NCBI GenBank assembly: GCA_025266875.1
Contig: JALLLT010000016.1
Location: forward strand, 186,001-250,000
Length of the DNA: 64,000 nucleotides
Direction: 5' to 3'
From: Fennellomyces sp. T-0311
Lineage: Eukaryota; Mucoromycota; Mucoromycetes; Mucorales; Lichtheimiaceae
Below the pieces are notes generated by a model. It made no database searches. It was not told where the DNA came from and saw only the letters and a program-made list of their open reading frames with translations. The first letter of the stretch is position 1, and every line of letters begins with the position of its first letter. This document shows positions 1-11,187 of this stretch, one piece after another. The position numbers and the translations under genes were made by a program.

Positions 1-666
1 AATTTTTGCAAAAAAAAAAAAAAATTAAGTTTAGCGTAGCCCGAATACTAATTCATGCTAAGCGTTAGGGCCACGTTGTAATAATTAGATCAACCGTTTG
101 CGTCTCCACGCAGTTTGTGCCACTTATTCACTTTAAGTTTCAAGTCTGCTGCATTTTGTACCACATTACACTGACGCGGGTGCTGAGAATGTCGGCTTCT
201 ATCGGGTACTATTTGCAATGATTTGTAATCAAACTTGGAGTTGGAATATCAGACGCCTGTCTTTTAAAGATTATGGCGCTCAATCGAATTTTCTAATATA
301 TCCATAAGTACTTATTTGCTACCAAAGCTTCGAGTTGTATGTTTAAACTTTATTTACCAAACATTAGTCAAGTACAGCGCGCTATTGAGCATGCCCGATA
401 ACCGGCGTTAACAAAAGGAATATAAAGCAAATAAGGGGTACGTATTAGGATTTCATCAGTTTGAAGCAGCAAAACAGGTGTGAGATTCAATTTTGCATTG
501 ACCACGTTCTAAAGTTGGATGATGTATAAAATTATATTCAAAAGTAACATAAGGATCGGTGTGAACATGGTAGAACAGTAAACAAGAAAGGAGTAAAATG
601 GAGAACAGGTAAAAGTAAAAGATGTTGAATGCTAAATTAAATGAATATGAACAGATGCCAGAATCG
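1..666. other. AT-rich stretch without recognisable gene
   Basis: No open frame with coding character or recognisable motif was seen on either strand. The segment lies just downstream of the stop codon of the transporter on the minus strand and would include its 3' UTR and terminator. Confidence 0.5.
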
Positions 667-2611
667 TTAGATCTTGGAAAGGATACTTTTGGTCATCTTG
701 AGCTTTAAGAAAAGAAGAATAAGACCACCAAGAAGGAATGTGATGCCGGTAAAAATCTTATAGCTAAAGTATGGTTCAGAATCGACGCGAGTCTCAACAG
801 CACTTGCAATAGTCGGCCCAAATACTGGGATCATGTTGGTTAGCAACAGCACAGAAAGACCTGTGGGGAACAAGTCAATTCCAACGATAGTTGCGGTGAT
901 AGGTGACACTAAAAGATTAGCCGATTACTTTAGTTTGAAAAAACTTGGGTAGCAACTAAAAAATGGTGTAACTTACTTAGTGCAAAATATGAACTGCATA
1001 CCAAACCAAATACGACTGCAAACGCCATCAAAGTACCGTAGTTGTATGCAAATACCCAAATCAGAAATGCGCTTAAACTACTAATGAAATGAGCGATAAT
1101 CAATGTATTCATGCGACCAATTTTGTCGCTGATAAGTCTGATGATAAGAAAATATGTAAGTGACTAACCACTTGTCAGTAATGGTGCGCTGACGTACCCC
1201 ATGGTGATGCGACCGACACAAGTGCATGCAGCCATAACCGCAGTGATACTTGTCGCGTCAGAATTCGACAATTCCAAATGCTGGGTTGCGTAAGCTGAAG
1301 TGCGAGAGTAATCATAAGAAACCCTGAGCAGAAACCGCTGATCCGATACTCACATTGCAAGAAAAAGAACGGAACAAAGTATCCCATCACGGAGATCATG
1401 GTGCTGATAACCCAGATAAGATAATTGGTATCCTTGAGAATTCCGAAGTCGAAAATCTCACCAAGACTTGGTTGGGATGTGTGGGGTTCTTGCTCACCAT
1501 CCTCTACGACTTTGACCTTTTTGTTGCGTGGGTATTTCTCTTTGACCAACGAGCAAGTGATCACATTGCCTGCAAGACACACAAAGCCTAGAATACGGTA
1601 TGTCCTATGGTTCACAATGTTATAATGAAAGTGTAATCTTCCAAAGCATCACAACATACCACCCAGCACCCAGTTTGCTATTAATTTCAGTCGAAAGGAA
1701 GGGTAGCACAACCCCACCGACACCTGCGCCGCTGGAGACTAAACTTAAGCCAAAACCACGCCGCTTATTGAACCATTGTGCTGGCACAGACATTGCGGCC
1801 TATATAACTTGTAAGATTGCTGCTCTCAAGTATAACTATATATATACTTACCACATACAGGAGTGAGGCGCCAGCGCCAAATAACACACCTTGTGTAAGG
1901 TACAAGTGCCAAATCTATATTTGTTGAGTTTGCTTATCCGCGGTATATGTGGATAAATAACTTACCTGTGTAGTAAAGCCAGCCAATTCTAGACCAAGTA
2001 CACTGATTAACGAGCCTAAAACAAGCACTGGGCGTATACCGTACCGAGAAGCAAGGACCTGGAACACTGGCCCCATTAAATCAACCACTAGTTCCATAAT
2101 AGTCCCCGCAAAACTCAATTGAAGCTGAGCGTTTGGCACGTTTTCAAAGACTCGTTCAAAGTGTTCTTGCATGACGCCTATTATGGACAATGATGTTATG
2201 TCATGAGCGCTACTCATAAAACTTGTTCTTACCCCTATTTTTACTCAACATTAGATTCATACGTTTAAGTATTTTGGAAGTTCTTACCATTGTAAAGCAG
2301 GACCGAAGCTTGTAAATTGCGCAAGGAAGCAGCCAATGATCACAAACCAGCCATAGCCACCATCTGGTCCGTTATCGTATGATTCGTTACGACCCCATTT
2401 ATTTGTTGACTTCTCGTCAGCTAAACGTGAATTTAGGTAAGAAAAAATTTATCGGAATAGCTCGTAGAAATTTCAGGCGGAAGCACATACCGACTGCGAC
2501 TTCAGCCGCCGTCGAAGTTGTGGAATCAAGTGTCGCGGCAGAAGGGGTATAAGAAGGTCGGCGGATATCCACTGTGCGGTCAGAACTGGTTTCAGTCACT
2601 GTGGCGGACAT
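667..2611 (-). CDS. MFS transporter, monocarboxylate-porter (MCT/Mch) type
   Basis: Probable plasma-membrane transporter of the major facilitator superfamily, monocarboxylate porter family; the substrate cannot be read from sequence. The N-terminal hydrophilic segment (MSATVTETSSDRT...) is followed by the family signature PDGGYGWFVIIGCFLAQF opening helix 1. Later exons carry the loop 2-3 and helix 4 region (YLTQGVLFGAGASLLY, AAMSVPAQWFNKRRG), the central hydrophilic loop (EKYPRNKKVKV), GRITMG / LISDKIGRMNTL between the halves, and a last exon with two C-terminal helices ending in KSILSKI. At least seven short introns are needed; all can be spliced with GT-AG borders (for example the donor GTACGT directly after ATM-G, rejoining at LISDKIGR). 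The splice from helix 1 into MQEHFERVF uses a GAGTAG acceptor and inserts about a dozen unusual residues, so that border is the least certain. No disabling change seen. Confidence 0.85.
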
Positions 2612-5419
2612 GATTGTGTAAAAGAACGGTTGAGTTTCCAGTTGATCCTTTTAAATTGTGAATGAAAGCAGTTCAGCAGTCATTGGTTCGTGATTTTCTT
2701 TCCTTTAATGGTGCTCACGCGTGCGGGGGGGGGAGACGTAGCGGGATCACAAGAATCCGGGATTTATCGAGGCACCCGAAACTATTGACTATTTAATATA
2801 GCTTAGAACGAATGTACACAGTAATCCTTCTTTAGAGGAAGGAAGATTGGAGACCTCGCATTTGCGAATTCCGGTAGATCAAGTGTGGTAAACAATTTGT
2901 ATATAATAACAGACTATACTATAACAGTTATTTTTCCGAGCAGCATTCCCATTCATTTGTCATAGAAAGCCCGGTATTGTTTAATAACAGTAAGTATCGC
3001 CAAGCAACCAGCATAGTATCTGGTTTCTCAAATATTGAACTATTTCGCAGCAGTGCTGAATTTTCGGAGACATTTTCGTGTAACATTCTTCTCGAGCCTT
3101 TCCGATTTTTTCATCCGTGCGCAGACAGTCATCTAGATCTAAAAAGCAGCTGGTCCGTAGCAAATAAGCGGTGTAGTTGATATAAATTTGTTTTTCAGGG
3201 TCACTTTTTCCTGATACCCGTTATTCATATTGAAGATTGCTGCAATTTCTATTTAAAGCGAATGGATCTGGAAGATTTGCGTTAAAAAAAAACTTCGTGT
3301 ATCAGTCACAGCCCTGAGCTAACCTTAAAAGATCTTTTTAACGGCATATCATTTACACGATCTGAACACAATCTTGGATTGGGACCCAAACAGGATGGCC
3401 TGGTGCAACCAGAGATTTTTTAGAAGATCAACCTTCTTTCTTTTTACATACGACGATTCTCTATATTAGTGTATTGCACTTTTCAACAAAAGCATAAGCT
3501 CTAATTGGAAAACTCACAAAGACATTTCTGTGATACACACATGTTTTAGGCTATTTTTAAGGGTAACATTGGTTTCCCCTACATTGTAAGATATTTTTGT
3601 TATCAAATCCGAAGGTATATTTCGCGGGGTTGTTCAAAATTAGTATATGCGTAAACTGAACCACAGCTCCGAACGGATCTTTGATCTGTGATATGATATT
3701 TATTGTAAAAGACCGCCTGTAGACAAATATGAGCATACGGTATCAGTTGATGTGAATGGCAACACCAACCAATTCGAAAAGAAATGGTGGTTCAAAATGT
3801 AAGTCCAACTGGACTGAACAAGGAAATGATCAAAGTTAATTATGATTAATACAGCTGAGAGCGATAAATATGAAGTCGCACGAGCCCTTGGCTGCTAGTG
3901 CGTAAACAAAAAGTTTGTGAAAGAGGGGAGGGAAACGGAAAAAGAATAAATGGATAATGACAAAACACTAGTCATCTGCCACTGCATGAAATACGAATAA
4001 TCCGACCAGTAGACCGTTCTACCTAAGTTCGGTCACACTTCATCTTGTAAGCTTCGCCGAAATGACGATACTAGGGCGTAACAATTTGAACCTTGTAGAT
4101 GCTAAAAGATAATGTGTCTGGCACGACTGAAATTTCTTTTTCAATGTATAGATATAATTCATGTGTTGAAGAAAAAAGCCAAAAAAAAAGGTTGGATCAA
4201 TACTTTCAACGTTTGGAAAAGTCGAATTGTTGACAGGTATCATCATTTGTCACATGCTACTATTTAAGAGCGTTCGCTACAAAACTGCACCAACTTCCTT
4301 TAAACATATGCCAAAATTTGGAGCAGAAAGGCCAGTTCGTTAGTGAGGGCATTAGATGAATTACATGCCATCTTTGGATTCCCAAAAACACCAAGAGGAT
4401 GGAATATATTATATTCCATATGCACTCTTTTTCATTGAATTTGTGTAGAGTTATGACTAGCATTTTCGCATAGTATTGATAAGCATAGTCTCATTTTCCA
4501 CGTGCAAGTTGATGAAGGGAAGACAACGTACGATCCTGTGAACCTGCTTAGTGCTCTTTTGCTCATACAAAGTTCCTCGCATGTGTATGGGGTACATTAA
4601 CAACTGTAAAAAATTTTCTTGTAAAATGGCAGTTTTCACAGGATTTTACAAGATTTTACAAGACTTTCTATAATTTTATAGTACCGTCGCACTACGTTGC
4701 ACTAGGATTTTTTACAGTGAACTACAATCCAGGATAGTGCGCCCCGGTATCCGGATATTGCGTGTACATGCTACTTCACAATCGCACGTAGATTTGACAC
4801 AGTTGCAAAACGCCTAATTTGTAATTATAAATAACAATAAACAATAGACATCAGCAGGCAATTGAGATAATTCGAATACGTGTCGTATTACTGTGGCCCA
4901 TTCGAATTGCTGATATCATTGATATGTTTGGATCGGGCATATTGTATGCTTTAACTCATATAGCATTGTCTACGTACGATGTGTAACTCATGTGCAACTG
5001 CAGCCTCCACTTTGACTTTGACGTGTCTACTGCTTCAGCCATGTCGAGAATACTATGTAAAGAGTTGCTATAATTAAGTTTCAAACGTATAGATAATGCT
5101 GCCGAGTCACGGTTGGAGGATGTAATGGTATCGCTGTCGGGCTCCGTGGAAGGTATACGCACGAACGCGATTAAAATGTTTGAATTATGTATCTATGCTT
5201 GGTGCAAGAATGTGAACTGTGATACGTATCAAAAACCCAAGCATAATCCACATTTCGCTACATCACTTGGGTACTCGCCCGGCTGATCCATTCTTTTAAG
5301 AAACGATGACTACGTAGGTTTGCTGTATATTCTCTAACGCGCCACCAAAAAGGGTGTGCTCAAGGTAGGTATTCACTTTAATGTAAATAAACTACACTTT
5401 AAATAAACATGCTTTAAAT
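2612..5419. other. Gene-poor AT-rich intergenic DNA
   Basis: About 2.8 kb without a coding region I can support. It begins with the promoter of the MFS gene and contains a poly-G run at 2727-2734. Around 4603-4720 there are several close copies of a TTTTACAAGA-like word and a weak inverted pair (CTGTAAAAAA / TTTTTTACAG), which could be a decayed transposon end, but no transposase remnant is visible. Open frames here are short and lack motifs. Confidence 0.4.
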
Positions 5420-6676
5420 TCAATCTTCTCTAAATTCAACATCTTCCTCAAAGGGAAGCTCATCCTCCAACTCTTCGCTGATTTCCTCTACCCGTTTCCA
5501 AACACGCAGCAAATTTCCACTCGACAAGCCCTTGAGCTCCTTCTTGGTCCAACCGCGATGTAGCAACTCGGCAAACAAATCAGGGTACTTGCTAACATCC
5601 TCGAGACCATCAGGTGTAACTTCAATACCGTTATAATCAGCACCCAATCCCACGCGATGACGGCCAGCAACGGAAGCGATATGGTCAATATGATCCGCGA
5701 CATCCTGGAGTGTAGCGGGTGTATTGGGATAATCGCATTGAACAAATCTGTTGTAAAAATTAACCATGACGACACCATCGGTTTCATCCAATCGCTTCAA
5801 AACAGTATCAGGCACGTTGCGTTCGATGGGACACAATGCATTGCTTGACGAATGCGAGAACAAGACCGGGGCGCGAGTCACGTTCAATACTGCATGCATG
5901 GTGGAATGAGCGACATGCGAAATATCCACCATCATACCGATTCTGTTCATTTCCTTGACAAGTTGCTTGCCGAATGTTGTCAGCCCGAGACCCTTTTCAA
6001 AAGGTGGTGGATTGGGATCGCAGCATGACTCGGCCCAGTCGGTATGGCAGTTGTGCGTCAAAGTCATGTAGCGGATACCGAGTTCGTACAGCTGGCGTAG
6101 CGTGGCAACAGAGTTGTACAGATACTGACCACCTTCCAAACCCATCATAGAAGCAAGTTTGCTGTGGCGTTGAGCGCGCTTGTAATCGTGCGTGTTGGTC
6201 ACATATTGAAACGTTTCGGGGTACTTTTCGATCATACGCTTGGTGCTGTCGATGGCACGCATAGCCCATATCAACTGGTTCTCGTCCTTCATTTCGCAGA
6301 CATAGTAGATACTCCAGAATTGACCGCCGACATGACCTTGCTCAAGGCGCTCAATGTCGGTATGACCCTCGTCCAAATGCGTCAGATCGAGATCATTGAT
6401 TTTGCCACCCTTCAAGAATGCAAAGTAGCTATGTCGCTGTTTGTTAGTTTTGTGACGGGACACGTGAAATGTGTGTACTTACAGAGGCCAGTCGTTGTGA
6501 GTGTCCACAAGAGGATGCTTCTTGAGCAGCTTGTTGGCTTGTTGAAGATAAGAGTTTTCTTGGTGTTCACCATGGGTAAAGATGTTTTTAAACTCGACAA
6601 ACGGGGTTTGGATGTTAAAAGCATTAGCAAAGGGCGTGGCCAGTGCGCTCGCCAACAACAGCGAACGTAGCAGCAT
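5420..6676 (-). CDS. Secreted membrane-dipeptidase-like enzyme (peptidase M19)
   Basis: Zinc dipeptidase of the renal dipeptidase family, predicted to hydrolyse dipeptides in the secretory pathway or outside the cell. Exon 1 encodes a signal peptide (MLLRSLLLASALATPFANA) and the first zinc motif DTHNDWP. One intron separates it from the rest; splicing from CCTCT|GTAAGT to the acceptor CATAG (not the nearer AACAG, which is out of frame) gives NDWPLYFAFLKGG. Zinc ligands are all present: H and D of THND, the bridging E in MGLEGG, H in VDISHVAHS and H in LFSHSSS; the substrate-binding D is in GLGADYNG. The C-terminus ends in an acidic tail, with no obvious GPI signal. About 400 residues, normal for the family. 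The stop of the acyl-CoA synthetase lies about 120 bp upstream of its start codon, same strand. Confidence 0.9.
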
Positions 6677-6797
6677 TATTACAGCACAAAGAAAACGAAA
6701 GAGATACGTCTTCGGGAAAACTTTCGTTAGATCTCTCGATCAGAAACTCCGGTTGTTGCATTACTGCAATACTTTATAAGGTAAAAAGTACATCAAG

Positions 6798-9071
6798 TTA
6801 CTTATAAATCTTATCGATGTCGTCTTTATAGGCCTTTTCGATATCCTTGCGCTTCAACTTGCCGCTGTTAGACAGGAAGCTTTCGGCCCACTCGGTGTCG
6901 CGCGTGACCAAGATGTCCTTGATAATTTCGACACGGTTGCAATCCGCTTGACGTGCCGTCTCCTGCAGTTCCTTGAGCAAGTCGTCCTTGTCTGCATCCT
7001 TATTGGCCGGTTCGACGACAGCCACGATATAATCCTTGTCACTGTCGGCCTGGATACAAATGTTCTTAATGCTCTTGTTGTTTCTGTACTTGCTTTCCAA
7101 ACTCTCCAAAGCAACGTATTCACCGTGTGAAAGTTTGACCAAGTTTTTGGCTCGATCCGTGATGGCAAAGCATCCATCATTGCGGAGTTGCGCAACATCG
7201 CCAGTCTTGAACCATCCGTCTTCTGTGAGTGCTTCTTCGTTGAGATCTGGTCGTCGATAATAGCCTCGCATCCTGGATGGTCCTCGGATCCAGAGTTCGC
7301 CCATACCGTTTTCGGCCTTGTAGTCTGTCTCTGGTACATCAACAAGTCGGAACTCGACGGAGGGAGAAGGAGGGCCAATGACACCTGTCACCATGCCCAA
7401 AGCTGGTATGGTAATTGCACCCAGTCCGGTGCATTCCGTCAATCCATAGCCTTGCAAAAGGAAGCCCAGTGTACTGGTAACAAACTTGTGGGTGTCGACC
7501 GAAAGAGGGGCACCGCCGGATACAGCATACATAAGTCGCCCTCCAAGTTTAGCTCGTATGGGGGCAAACATGGTAGCATTGAATGCTCGAGTGATAATAT
7601 TCTCTTGACCAAAGAAGCACAACATTTCCCATTTTAAGCTGATGGCGGCCTCATATGCCTTTCGAAGGGTCCAGTGTTTCTTTTCAAGTTCATGAAGCAC
7701 ACCATTTCGGATCCGCTCCCAAATGGCAGGTACACCAGCCATGATGGTGGGCTTCAATGACTCGAGATCACCGACACCTTTTCCGTGTTCATTGTACACA
7801 GAGTCGCCCATCAATGTGCGTGCGGTAGCGTATCCAATAGGAATACCAGTTGATATAAGGATGAATTCAAGGATGAATTCGAGAATGTGGGCCAGAGGCA
7901 AGAAGCCAATGTAGCAGTGTTGCCCATGGTCAAGTAGATCCATGACCAAATACTCGGCTGCTCCCATGGCAGCGACAACGTTGCCATGTGTCATCTCAAT
8001 ACCTTTGGGCGCACCTGTTGTGCCCGACCTACATACCATGTTAGAAGCTGCTCCTTTTCTACACATGAGGCTTCATATTACTTACGTGTACATAATCAAT
8101 GCTAGATCATCCGGCTTTGGTGATGCTTGCTGGCGTTTTCTCTTTGACGATGAGCTACCATCACGAACAATATCATCCCAGTGGGTAACGTTGACATCTT
8201 GATGTTGCGATTTGAACTCATCGAGTTGGTCAGCACCTTCAAACTCTTCACCGGTGTAGACGAAAAACGAAGGTTCATGTTTGCCTGATGCCTTGGCCTT
8301 GGCTTTGTTAAGGGTTCCCATCAACGAGATCTATGGTCTGAGTCAGCACCATTTTAACTCGCACAAAATAAATCACATTACCTCAGTTAGGATAGCCTTT
8401 GGCTCTGTTTCTTCAATGATATGTGCAACAGACTCTGGAGGCATACTGTCATACGCGGTGCTGATGACAATACCAGATGCGCAGCATGCTAGTCACCTAT
8501 TTAGCACCATGGAACCTATTTGGGTAATCCCAATTCTACTTACCAAGCGCCATTAGCATCCATTCAGGCCTATTGGGAAAGGATCAGTGTTTTGATCGAG
8601 CTATTACTGCTGACACAGCAATATTTACCTGGTTTTCGAATAGATCAACATACGATCACCTGCCTGGAGCCCCTGTTCTTGAAGCCAGCCGGCTACTTTA
8701 TCCGTGATTTCCTTGGCACTCTCGAACGTGGTCCATTGGTAGTCGTCAAGCTCGTACTTAATCCATTGCTTGGTGTTACCTTCTTTATCCTTCGTGTTTT
8801 GTTTGTGGATCTGGATATATGCATTAAAAACGAGCGCCATCCCATAAAAGCCCTCATTTACCTTCACAAGTTTGCGGTGGCCAAACGCCGGCTTGTGCGC
8901 GTTCGCACTTGCAACTTGGGACCAGACATGCTCGATGGTGCACTCGGAGTCTTTGAGTCGCGGAAACAGAGGCGCCTTGACGAGCTCCTTCTGTGCATCG
9001 CGGTGTCGATAGATGTTGTCAGCCACCTGGACGGTGGGGTTGGGGGTGGATGGGAGAAACAGGCTACTCAT
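6798..9071 (-). CDS. Long-chain-fatty-acid--CoA ligase (acyl-CoA synthetase)
   Basis: Activates long-chain fatty acids to acyl-CoA with ATP, through an acyl-adenylate. The start MSSLFLPSTPNPT precedes an N-terminal segment typical of FAA/ACSL proteins (KPAFGHRKLVKVNEG, YQWTTFESAKEITDKVAGWL, GLQAGDRMLIYSK, RPEWMLMA). The AMP-binding P-loop YTSGTTGAPKG is assembled across an intron near 8040-8090. Later motifs: FLPLAHILEF, GVPAIWERI, AVSGGAPLS, QGYGLTECTG, DGWFKTGDVAQL and DRAKNLVKLSHGEYVALE (the ACSL signature), and the C-terminal catalytic lysine region SNSGKLKRKDIEK. About four introns, all between 8030 and 8640. The C-terminus IYK is not a PTS1, so peroxisomal import by PEX5 is not indicated; ER, lipid droplet or cytosol is equally possible. 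The gene looks intact. Confidence 0.93.
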
Positions 9072-9298
9072 TATAAAGCGAGTTCAGACGGTAGAAGAAA
9101 CGAAGAGAGAATTAAGAGAGGTCTCAGAAAGGGGAACAAACACTTTATATAGTGTTTGTATATCGGGCATATAGCATCATCATTATGTCGTCAGTGCTGC
9201 CTGAATGGATCGAAATAGAAGTGCGGAGCTTGCAAATGACTGGTGACGAAGTTTAGAGCGAGCGGAAGTGCCATTCGTTTTTCTTCGAAACACAAAAA
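9072..9298. promoter_or_regulatory. Shared divergent promoter of acyl-CoA synthetase and WW-domain gene
   Basis: Only 227 bp separate the start codons of the minus-strand acyl-CoA synthetase and the plus-strand WW protein, so both promoters and 5' UTRs must lie here. No canonical TATA box stands out. Inferred from gene orientation only. Confidence 0.5.
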
Positions 9299-9934
9299 AT
9301 GAGCACAAAGGATTCTTCCAATGCATCATCACCACAAGCGGTTAAATCAGAGGATAAGTTGACCCCACCGATCAATGAAGAAGGGAATACATCAGGTTCG
9401 GAGAAAGTACCGGCTGATCCATCTGGGTCTGACGTTGATCGATCTAGCCAGTCAAAATCCGCTGGCGAACAAGGCCAATGGACAGCTGCCTGGGATGAAA
9501 ATGCCCAGGCATACTATTGGTGGAACATGGTGACATATGAGACCACCTGGGAGAATCCGTACGAAAAGACGGAGACGACGAATCGCGAGCGGGAAGCATC
9601 AGGGTCGCAATCGCCTGCGGCTTACCCAGCATATCCAACGCAAGATTATTCATACACCTTCCAGGCCTATTTTAATTCACGGACGGGCAAGTTCCAGGCT
9701 GCCAACGATGTTGATCGTTTGAATCCAGAACGCATGTCGATAGAGAATCGAGCCACTCGCCAGATGCAGTATTACTTTGATGTCGACGCCTACACCGAAC
9801 AACGTAATAGAGACCGCAGCTTGGGCCTTAGCAAGGCTTCCAAACAACGCTTGACAAAGAAGGAGATTGATCGCTACAAGAAGGCCAAAATGGAAAAGAA
9901 AATGAAGCGTGCTCGTGAATGGCTTTGTGATTAA
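9299..9934 (+). CDS. WW-domain protein, probably nuclear
   Basis: A 211-residue intronless protein. Residues 1-58 are Ser/Lys/Glu-rich and disordered. A single WW domain follows (about residues 60-88; WTAAWDENAQAYYWW ... TYETTWENP), with both signature tryptophans and the terminal Pro. The rest contains YFNSRTGKFQ, RQMQYYFDVDAYTEQRN and a Lys/Arg-rich C-terminus (LTKKEIDRYKKAKMEKKMK...), the pattern of conserved fungal/metazoan WW proteins that I associate with RNA processing. WW domains bind Pro-rich ligands; a spliceosomal or transcription role is inference. The start has an A-rich context (CACAAAAAATG). Confidence 0.8.
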   Translation: MSTKDSSNASSPQAVKSEDKLTPPINEEGNTSGSEKVPADPSGSDVDRSSQSKSAGEQGQWTAAWDENAQAYYWWNMVTYETTWENPYEKTETTNREREASGSQSPAAYPAYPTQDYSYTFQAYFNSRTGKFQAANDVDRLNPERMSIENRATRQMQYYFDVDAYTEQRNRDRSLGLSKASKQRLTKKEIDRYKKAKMEKKMKRAREWLCD

Positions 9935-10857
9935 GTTATTAACAAATTTCATCCAAATATAAAAAAAAGTTTCTTTCTTTCGCTCTTTTTCCACTGCCTA
10001 TTTCGTTGTTGATGGATCTCGGTGGGTTCTGGATGGTATGTTTCTTGTGCTTGGCTTGGACTAGATCATCTGACTGGAGCTACTCGATTAACCTGGAATC
10101 TTCGATGGAAACCAGAAGTTTAACCACTCAGAATATAAATGCTGTCAGTAGATGGCGTCATTTAGTAGCTTGCACATTTCCTCGACAATGAATTAGTTCG
10201 ACCCAGTAGTACGCTTTGACCAAGGGCATCTTTCAGTATATCCGTCGCTACCATTATGCTAGTAGATGCATACGTATGTATATTTAAGTCGAATCGGGAA
10301 ATATGTCAACTCATTGAGTCAAAAGTGTCAATAAGCTCTCAAGAACTATAACCACCCTTGCTATCAAAGTAATTCCGTTTGTAGGTCTTCCTCTGAAAGT
10401 ATAAGAATAGCTAATCTGCTGAGAAAAGCAGCTATTTTAGTTTCAGGACACTTCTAAATTTGCGTAACGCATGTCTAGATCAACAGTTGGAGATACTTTA
10501 AAAAGTGCAAGAGGTAACATACACCATTGAATAAAGTACCAAGGTGATTATGCATATACAGATAATAGTATAATGCTTGAAACTTTGCAGGGTGCCAGTA
10601 TATGTCAATTTACATTTGGAGATACATAGCCGTTGGAAATATTCTTACCTTTCTTGCTGCTCCTCGCTGAAAGCTCCGCTTATATCTTAGCGACGTTTTG
10701 AGAGCCTGATCTTTACATGCGTAGCGGTTCATCATAATACATATCAGTTTCTTCCATGGTGGTGGTTCTCATGGTAATGCAGTTGCATACTGCTCCACCA
10801 CTGAGCGGCAGAAGAGAGGGGGTTTCCATCTTATTCTTGCGGAGGAGAAAAAGATCG
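9935..10857. other. Non-coding stretch between WW gene and Helitron relic
   Basis: Follows the WW gene; an A-run at 9961-9968 soon after the stop may mark its 3' end. No coding region recognised; short frames lack motifs. Confidence 0.4.
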
Positions 10858-11187
10858 CACCCCGGAACAATGGGCAGTAGCATCAACGCTGAACTGCCAA
10901 ACGCAGCTTTGTACTCTAAGGCCCGTAAAACCATACGACGATCGATAACGTATGCGCCTTGCAGACCACAGCAGTGCCTGGATGAAAACTGTAAGTGCAG
11001 CAAAGGATGGCCCAAGAAGTTCAGCAATCATATCGAATTGAGCGAGTATGGCTGCCTTAAATACCCGTGCCGCCATAACAAATGCGCGAAAGAGGTCAAT
11101 ACCGAGCTGTGTTCCTTCATCGAGTACTCTTACAAGTGCGTGCACAAGCGACATGGCTGCCTTTGGAATGCAGGAAGCAGAAAATGA
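10858..11187 (+). mobile_element. Helitron-like rep/helicase relic (N-terminal fragment)
   Basis: The translated frame shows a decayed version of the conserved block that precedes the Rep domain in Helitron proteins: ELPNAA...CLDENCKCSKGWPKKFS (compare the usual NPxxPCMxxGKCSKxFPKxF pattern), then EYGCLKYPCRHN in place of DGYPxYRRRxN, then NTELCSFIEYSYKC, matching NVExCSSIKAVKYLxKYVYKG. The order and spacing of these three blocks are right for a Helitron. The two-His Rep motif and the helicase are absent and the frame ends at a stop, so this is a fragment. No paired Helitron ends were found. Comparison is from memory of the family pattern. Confidence 0.6.

Noticed and set aside
4603..4760. 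Possible transposon terminal repeat (CTGTAAAAAA / TTTTTTACAG and CAGTGAACTACAATCC)
   Set aside because: No matching inverted end at a plausible distance and no transposase remnant; AT-rich words of this kind occur by chance.
6412..6630. Different reading frame across the dipeptidase intron, suggesting a frameshift
   Set aside because: Using the CATAG acceptor instead of the nearer AACAG restores the normal frame.
7855..7895. Apparent 12-bp duplication in the acyl-CoA synthetase (LEFILEFIL)
   Set aside because: The segment has the same length as in other ACSL proteins between HILEF and PIGY, so there is no insertion.
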